Part shown: positions 63,316-64,000 of the stretch, piece after piece
Layout: each line of letters opens with the position of its first letter
Numbering within the stretch: position 1 is the stretch's first letter
Assembly (NCBI RefSeq): GCF_000212735.1
Contig: NC_015510.1
Location: 7,999,001-8,063,000, forward strand
From: Haliscomenobacter hydrossis DSM 1100
GTDB taxonomy: Bacteria; Bacteroidota; Bacteroidia; Chitinophagales; Saprospiraceae
Direction of reading: 5' to 3'
Length of the DNA stretch: 64,000 nt
Made by a program: the position numbers and the translations under genes
The notes under the pieces: generated by a model
Seen by the model: the letters and a program-made list of their open reading frames with translations, nothing else
Databases searched by the model: none
Told to the model about the DNA's origin: nothing

Positions 63316-64000
63316 ATGAAAATAGGTGCAATAAAAGAAACTAGGCCAGATGAAAACCGGGTTGCGCTTTCGCCAACTGTATGCAAACAATTGATTAAGA
63401 ACGGATTTGAATGTATCATCGAAAGTGGTGCAGGATTAAATTCTTTCTTTTCCGATGAAGCGTATGTTGAAGCTGGTGCAAACGTAATTTCTTCTGCCGA
63501 CGAAGTTTACCGTACTGCTGATGTGCTCTGTAAAGTAAATCCTCCCAACGAGGAAGAAATTGAAAAACTAAAAGCAGGTTCAGTCCTCATTTCTTTCGTT
63601 TATCATTTGACCAACCAGGCTTTGGTGGAAAAAATCAATGCGCGCAAGGTAAGCTTGTTCAGCATGGATGCCATACCACGGATTTCCCGCGCCCAAACGA
63701 TGGATGCCTTGAGTTCACAAGCCAACCTGGCGGGGTACAAAGCGGTAATCATCGGGGCCAATGAAACGGGAAGAATTTTTCCCATGCTCATGACCGCCGC
63801 CGGGACAATTACTCCGGCCAAAGTGCTGATTTTTGGTGCAGGGGTAGCGGGCTTGCAAGCCATTGGTACTGCCCGACGACTGGGAGCCGTAGTGGAAGTT
63901 ACCGACATTCGCCCCGAAACCAAAGAAGAAGTGGAATCCCTGGGGGGCAAATTCATCTCCTTTGACATGGGCTCCGGGGTCAAAATAGAAGGTGGCTACG
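63316..64000 (+). CDS. pntA: NAD(P) transhydrogenase subunit alpha, N-terminal part
   Basis: The 228 visible residues run off the window edge without a stop. The start MKIGAIKETRPDENRVALSP is characteristic of the PntA/alanine dehydrogenase family; the sequence continues with LISFVYHLTNQALVEKI, the RISRAQTMDALSSQANLAGYKAV dinucleotide-domain linker, and the NAD motif FGAGVAGLQAIGTARRLG, then VTDIRPETKEEVESLG. The SSQANLAGY block distinguishes transhydrogenase from alanine dehydrogenase. It catalyses proton-coupled hydride transfer between NADH and NADP. In many bacteria the alpha chain is split, so the beta subunit is expected beyond the edge. Confidence 0.92.
   Translation, partial: MKIGAIKETRPDENRVALSPTVCKQLIKNGFECIIESGAGLNSFFSDEAYVEAGANVISSADEVYRTADVLCKVNPPNEEEIEKLKAGSVLISFVYHLTNQALVEKINARKVSLFSMDAIPRISRAQTMDALSSQANLAGYKAVIIGANETGRIFPMLMTAAGTITPAKVLIFGAGVAGLQAIGTARRLGAVVEVTDIRPETKEEVESLGGKFISFDMGSGVKIEGGY

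Overview
The window is a 64 kb chromosomal segment of a Bacteroidota bacterium, most likely from the Saprospiria (Haliscomenobacter/Lewinella-like); the class placement is inference. The phylum is supported by C-terminal type A sorting domains of the type IX secretion system (T9SS), a PorT-like gene directly after ubiE/menG, TAnnTTTG-type -7 promoter elements, S46 and S41 peptidases, HYR/cohesin/dockerin-like surface proteins and weak ribosome-binding sites. Gene density is ordinary for a chromosome. I see no phage, insertion sequence, CRISPR array or rRNA; the only RNA gene found is tRNA-Ser(UGA).

Layout. 0-2 kb: the edge of an accessory patch with a phospholipase-D-fold nuclease (cut by the window edge), an orphan antitoxin-like ORF and a DinB-like protein. 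2-16 kb: a carbohydrate-degradation and salvage region, all secreted or lipid-anchored apart from one oxidoreductase: a double SGNH esterase, a sialidase-alpha/beta hydrolase-SGNH fusion, an esterase, an FGly sulfatase, a Gfo/Idh/MocA oxidoreductase, an adenosine deaminase-like enzyme, a GH95 fucosidase and an M19-like dipeptidase. No SusC/SusD pair is present. 16-21 kb: MarC, a DPP7-type S46 peptidase, a second DinB protein, a Rieske oxygenase. 21-26 kb: cell-surface sugar genes (heptose kinase, Kdo transferase, UDP-glucuronate decarboxylase, dTDP-glucose dehydratase). 26-32 kb: GNAT, an outer-membrane protein, S41 peptidase, UbiA-like protein, an M42 aminopeptidase broken by a frameshift, pyrE and a Nudix hydrolase. 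32-37 kb: a 1619-residue T9SS surface protein. 37-42 kb: MORN lipoprotein, PAS-AraC regulator, a 752-residue protein that reads as an inactivated SF1 helicase, and a cell-wall amidase. 42.6-46 kb: ccmB-ccmC-ccmD-like and gdhA in one run, then an Lrp/AsnC regulator. 47-53.5 kb: TraB/GumN, tRNA-Ser, a 42-residue tandem-repeat protein, a sugar epimerase, a Tat-type class V aminotransferase, a PA14-OmpA protein and a T9SS cargo. 53.7-64 kb: TonB receptor, PnuC-like transporter, aldo/keto reductase, second sulfatase, CotH-T9SS protein, menG, porT and the start of pntA.

Two signals run beyond single genes. First, at least eight intergenic gaps hold long inverted repeats whose arms are built from tandem 7-14 bp words; the words differ between sites but the architecture and the position next to a stop codon are the same. 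Second, two other gaps hold 155-163 bp nested palindromes with a GC-rich tip, and part of one recurs elsewhere in the window.

The most unusual protein is the 752-residue helicase-like protein at 39049-41307: order and flanking sequence of an Upf1-like SF1 helicase with a C-terminal Vsr-like domain seem to be kept, but Walker A, the DEAD-type motif and the second RecA lobe are missing.
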